DNA from: a virus
Reading direction: 5' to 3' (one strand)
DNA length: 33,441 bases
IMG/VR virus record: IMGVR_UViG_3300028024_000021
Coordinates: 1-33,441 of that record
Part shown: piece after piece, positions 30,884 to 33,441 of the stretch
Position numbering within the stretch: position 1 is the first letter of the stretch
How the letters are laid out: every line of letters starts with the position of its first letter
The notes under the pieces: model-generated
Told to the model about the DNA's origin: nothing
The model's input: only the letters and a program-made list of their open reading frames with translations
Database searches by the model: none
Translations under genes and position numbers: made by a program

Positions 30884-31528
30884 ATGAAGGAACGCCCAAT
30901 CCTTTTCAGCGGCGCAATGGTGCGCGCGCTGCCGCGCAAGACGCAGACGCGGCGCGTGGTGAAAGGCTTCGCGCTCGATCTACCGAAGCCTGGTAACTTC
31001 ACGCCCGAATACGTCGCACTGCCCGAAAACGGAAATAGTCCGTATGGGTATGCGGATGACCGGCTTTGGGTGCGCGAAACGTTTTTCGCCTATGGTCGCT
31101 GGAAGACCCGCTTCAGCGAAAAGAAGGGCCGCGACGAGTGGCATTTCATAGACATGACGCTCGAATGCGATCGCGCTTATCAGTACGCGGCCGACGATCC
31201 GGACATTCCAGTCACCACATCGCGTCACGGAGGCGTAACGCCGGCATGGTGGAAGCGGCCAGCGATCCACATGCCGCGCGCCGCCTCGCGCATCATGCTC
31301 GAAGTGACCGGCGTGCGCGTCGAGCGGCTGCAGGACATCAGCGAAGCAGACGCTATCGCTGAGGGCGTCCATGCCGGCTCATGGGAATACGACAACGGCG
31401 AAGGCACCGAGACCGCGCGCGAGTCATTTCAATGCCTGTGGGACAGCCTCAACGCCGCGCGCGGCTACGGCTGGGATGCGAACCCTTGGGTGTGGGTTGT
31501 TGAGCTTAAAAAGGTAGACCTGTCATGA
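30884..31528 (+). CDS. ASCH/PUA-like phage protein
   Basis: 214 aa, GAAGG upstream of the ATG. MKERPILFSGAMVRALPRKT is the typical start. WVRETFFAYGR and the C-terminal ISEADAIAEGVH and NPWVWVVELKKV complete the ASCH-like phage family. An RNA-binding PUA-like fold is expected; the role in phage is unknown. Its start codon overlaps the promoter element of gene B. Confidence 0.78.
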   Translation: MKERPILFSGAMVRALPRKTQTRRVVKGFALDLPKPGNFTPEYVALPENGNSPYGYADDRLWVRETFFAYGRWKTRFSEKKGRDEWHFIDMTLECDRAYQYAADDPDIPVTTSRHGGVTPAWWKRPAIHMPRAASRIMLEVTGVRVERLQDISEADAIAEGVHAGSWEYDNGEGTETARESFQCLWDSLNAARGYGWDANPWVWVVELKKVDLS

Positions 31529-31548
31529 CAAATTATGTGGCCTCGTCA

Positions 31549-31968
31549 TCAAAACGCCTGATAGACGCCAACACCGGCAATCACAGCTCCGCCGACGAGT
31601 GCAACCAACGACGCACCGGAGCAGAAGAACATCGCCTGCAACATGAACGCACCAATTTTCGAGTCGCCGTTAAAGGCGCGCCGAGAGGCTTCAACGCGGA
31701 AAAAGAAGGACAGCGGTCCACAAGCTGCGCCGACCAGAAAAAGACACATCGCGAACAACGCATATTGCTTATAGCAGGTCCATCCGGTCGACTTTACCAA
31801 AGCCTGTGTAAAGCCAAGCATCGCGACCATCGCGCCGCTATTCAAAAGAATGAGCGCCTTCACCATCTCCTTGCTGGTATCGCGAATCTCCTCTCGTATG
31901 CGATCTTCAATCGCGTGCGCGCGGTCCTGGGCCCGAAGGTTGTCATCTCGCCAATTAGTGTCCCGCAT
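31549..31968 (-). CDS. Minus-strand accessory gene C, membrane protein
   Basis: 139 aa from the ATG at 31968 (AAGGGG upstream). Residues 1-40 are charged helix (RDTNWRDDNLRAQDRAHAIE). Three or so membrane segments follow: ALILLNSGAMVAMLGF, YALFAMCLFLVGAACGPLSF and SLVALVGGAVIAGVGVY. Single-gene inverted membrane proteins in prophages often give superinfection exclusion. That is inference. Confidence 0.72.
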   Translation of the reverse strand: MRDTNWRDDNLRAQDRAHAIEDRIREEIRDTSKEMVKALILLNSGAMVAMLGFTQALVKSTGWTCYKQYALFAMCLFLVGAACGPLSFFFRVEASRRAFNGDSKIGAFMLQAMFFCSGASLVALVGGAVIAGVGVYQAF

Positions 31969-31992
31969 CGTAACCCCTTCCTTATTTTTTGC

Positions 31993-32041
31993 AAATCCTA
32001 GCATGATCGCAGCAGCACAACGAATTCTGGAAACCACGCGC
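31993..32041 (-). repeat. Shared start-associated element, copy C
   Basis: Second full copy of the 49-base element, 37 bases from CATGCTAGGATT to the ATG of gene C. The inner 11 bases between TTCGTTGTGC and the -10-like part differ from copy A. No long repeat outside it. Confidence 0.5.
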
Positions 32042-32058
32042 TAATACGGGGGTGTGAT

Positions 32059-32367
32059 ATGGACATCACTAAGGGCAAGCGCGTAAGCGCGACCGAGGCA
32101 GCCGAAATCCTCGGCGTGCCGCGCTACGCAATAAGCCGAATCGACCGCACTGGCGAGATCATCCAGCGGTACAAGATCGGCCACAAAACACACGTCTACG
32201 AACTCGAATCGCTCTACAAATTTCTCGCATTATGCCAATCGAAACCATTACAAAGGCCGGCCGCCGCCGCTACCGCTGGACGTTTGAACGCGTCATCGAA
32301 GACACTCGCGTTCGAAAAGCCAAGCTTCTCCCTGCGGGCATTTCTGCCAAGCAAGCGGACGAGTTAG
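32059..32367 (+). CDS. xis: Excisionase-like HTH protein
   Basis: 102 aa. The first ~60 residues are a winged/MerR-like HTH: KRVSATEAAEILGVPRYAIS, RYKIGHKTHVYELESLYKFL. It overlaps the integrase gene by 136 bp in another frame. The last ~40 residues (Ala/Ser-rich) come only from that overlap. Position immediately upstream of the integrase suggests a directionality factor. Confidence 0.7.
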   Translation: MDITKGKRVSATEAAEILGVPRYAISRIDRTGEIIQRYKIGHKTHVYELESLYKFLALCQSKPLQRPAAAATAGRLNASSKTLAFEKPSFSLRAFLPSKRTS

Positions 32368-33245
32368 GGCGAAAGTGGGACGCGGAGACGTACGCGTTTT
32401 ACACGGGCGTTACCAAAGCGATTGTCACGATCGGTGACTGTGTTTTGGCTCACGTGACTGACAAGAGCGCCGGCTGGAAGGATGGCAGAAAACGGATGCT
32501 CATTCTGGAGAAGTGGGGCCCGGAATTTGCCGACCAAGACGCGAACGACTTGCATGCGTGGTCTCTTCGTTTCATCGGCTACATGCGTAGTAATGTGGAT
32601 CATCAGGGGGCGCCGAAGCGACCGCTTTCGGATGCCGCTATTCGGAACGTGCTTGCCTATCTCCGGGCGGCGATCAAGTACGCGCACAAGATCGGCCGGC
32701 TTGATGTCGATCAGACCGCTCGTATGGTAATTCCGTCGGTCAACAACGAGCGGCATCACTACCCTCAGAGGAAGGAGATGCTTGAGATTGCGCGAGCGTG
32801 CAAACATCGCGAGGTCCGAGCTGCTATCCGGATAGCGTTCTACTCGGGGATGCGCCGTGGCGAGATACTGAGGGCCAAAGTATCACGGCAGGGGTACTCC
32901 CTTGACGACACGAAGAATGGGCGCCCGCGCATCATTCCGATCCACCCGCGTGTGGCGGTATTGGCGCGGCGAGTGCGCTTCACTTTGACGGTAAAGCAGT
33001 TCGAGGAGGCGTGGAAGCGCGCGCGCGCGGCGGCCGGCTATCCCAACACGAAGTTTCACGATCTACGGCACGGCGCCGCGTCCGAGATGATCAACGCCGG
33101 CATTGACCTTTTCACAGTTGGAGGCGTGCTCGGGCATAAGTCGGTCGTGTCGACGAAACGCTATTCGCATCTGGTCACAGAACGACTTGCTGCTGCCGTC
33201 GGCAAGATTGGGCAGAAAAGGAAGGAGCCGGAGATTCCGCTTTAA
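32232..33245 (+). CDS. int: Tyrosine integrase
   Basis: 337 aa. All catalytic residues visible: GMRRGE with Arg208, DDTKNGRPR with Lys228, HDLRHG with His276/Arg279, GHKS with His302, and KRYSH with nucleophile Tyr311. The segment between Arg208 and Lys228 is short. N-terminal ~60 residues are the arm-binding type. It joins attP to the tRNA-Leu gene 70 bp downstream. Confidence 0.94.
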   Translation: MPIETITKAGRRRYRWTFERVIEDTRVRKAKLLPAGISAKQADELGRKWDAETYAFYTGVTKAIVTIGDCVLAHVTDKSAGWKDGRKRMLILEKWGPEFADQDANDLHAWSLRFIGYMRSNVDHQGAPKRPLSDAAIRNVLAYLRAAIKYAHKIGRLDVDQTARMVIPSVNNERHHYPQRKEMLEIARACKHREVRAAIRIAFYSGMRRGEILRAKVSRQGYSLDDTKNGRPRIIPIHPRVAVLARRVRFTLTVKQFEEAWKRARAAAGYPNTKFHDLRHGAASEMINAGIDLFTVGGVLGHKSVVSTKRYSHLVTERLAAAVGKIGQKRKEPEIPL

Positions 33246-33315
33246 GGCAGAAAAACCCACACCCCTAGGGGCGGGCGATCGACGTGAATTTTGGCGAAAC
33301 CACTGCCGGAATTGC

Positions 33316-33345
33316 TGGTGCCGGGGACCGGACTCGAACCGGCAA
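33316..33345. other. Candidate attachment-site core at tRNA 3' end
   Basis: The tRNA 3' end faces the integrase, so the crossover core is probably the T-arm/acceptor portion. Phage integration here rebuilds the tRNA gene. The matching copy at the other prophage end is outside the window, so core limits are not known. Confidence 0.45.
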
Positions 33346-33400
33346 GCCGTGAAGCGGCGGATTTTAAGTCCGCTATGTTTACCAATTTCATCACCCCGGC
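33316..33400 (-). tRNA. tRNA-Leu (anticodon TAA)
   Basis: The minus strand folds as a class II tRNA of 85 bases with encoded CCA. Acceptor GCCGGGG (33400-33394) pairs with CCCCGGC (33326-33320). Anticodon stem GCGGA/TCCGC encloses loop CTTAAAA, anticodon TAA. A variable arm (CGCTTCACGG region) and T-arm GGTTCGAGTCC complete it. It lies at the prophage boundary. Confidence 0.95.
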
Positions 33401-33441
33401 AGGGTGCGATCGCGTGGACGCGAATTCTACCATTGCCGGGC

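Noticed and set aside
33262-33271. CCCCTAGGGG palindrome after the integrase as terminator or att core
   Set aside because: Perfect but only 10 bases, without loop or T-tract; no second copy seen.
1-33441. Lysis genes (holin, endolysin, spanin) and DnaB/P-type helicase loader
   Set aside because: Searched for by motif and none recognised; lysis genes are probably left of the window. The small membrane proteins at 23,944-24,541 lack an endolysin neighbour, so they are not called holins.

Overview
The window is most of a lambdoid, HK97-type siphophage prophage. It sits in what looks like a Burkholderia-group beta-proteobacterial chromosome; that assignment is inferred from high GC, codon use and resemblance of several small genes to Burkholderia phage genes. 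The right end is a tyrosine integrase next to the 3' end of a tRNA-Leu(UAA), which gives the integration site. The left end of the prophage, where lysis genes and the other attachment site are expected, lies outside the window.

Left third (1-13,360, minus strand): the late operon. Read in transcription order from the right it holds an HNH endonuclease, a non-coding repeat-rich candidate cos region, small terminase, a 57-codon ORF, large terminase, portal, ClpP-like head protease, major capsid, head-tail joining proteins, tail tube, tail assembly chaperones G and G-T (with a clear -1 frameshift signal), a gp10-family protein, tape measure, minor tail protein and a tail fibre-like protein that may be frameshifted at the window edge. 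A 50-aa gene on the opposite strand (13,787-13,939) followed by a terminator separates late from early genes.

Middle (14,039-20,680, minus strand): a tightly overlapping early operon. It holds a possible Q-like regulator, small DNA-metabolism proteins (DUF1364/YbcO-like, DUF1064-like, a methyltransferase), an O-like replication protein with an in-gene iteron array (probable origin), and YdaT/YdaS-like regulators. The Cro/YdaS-like gene is divergent from a two-HTH, S24-peptidase CI-type repressor (20,786-21,766). A putative three-gene toxin/antitoxin/unknown unit and a terminator follow at 22,093-23,467.

Right third (23,670-33,245): a second rightward early operon whose promoter carries the same TAAAC-N5-GTTTA operator as the cro promoter. 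After a run of small proteins it carries a PRTRC cassette: proteins E, C, F, B, A and ThiF. Read by motif, this is a bacterial ubiquitin-like conjugation set: Ubl (C), E2-like (B, Cys159), JAMM peptidase-like (A) and E1-like ThiF (Cys187). The ParB and PRTRC-D partners usual on plasmids are absent from the window, and the Ubl has an unexpected C-terminal extension. Three minus-strand genes, each preceded by a shared promoter-like element, interrupt the end of this operon and look like lysogen-expressed accessory genes. An excisionase-like protein and the integrase close the prophage.
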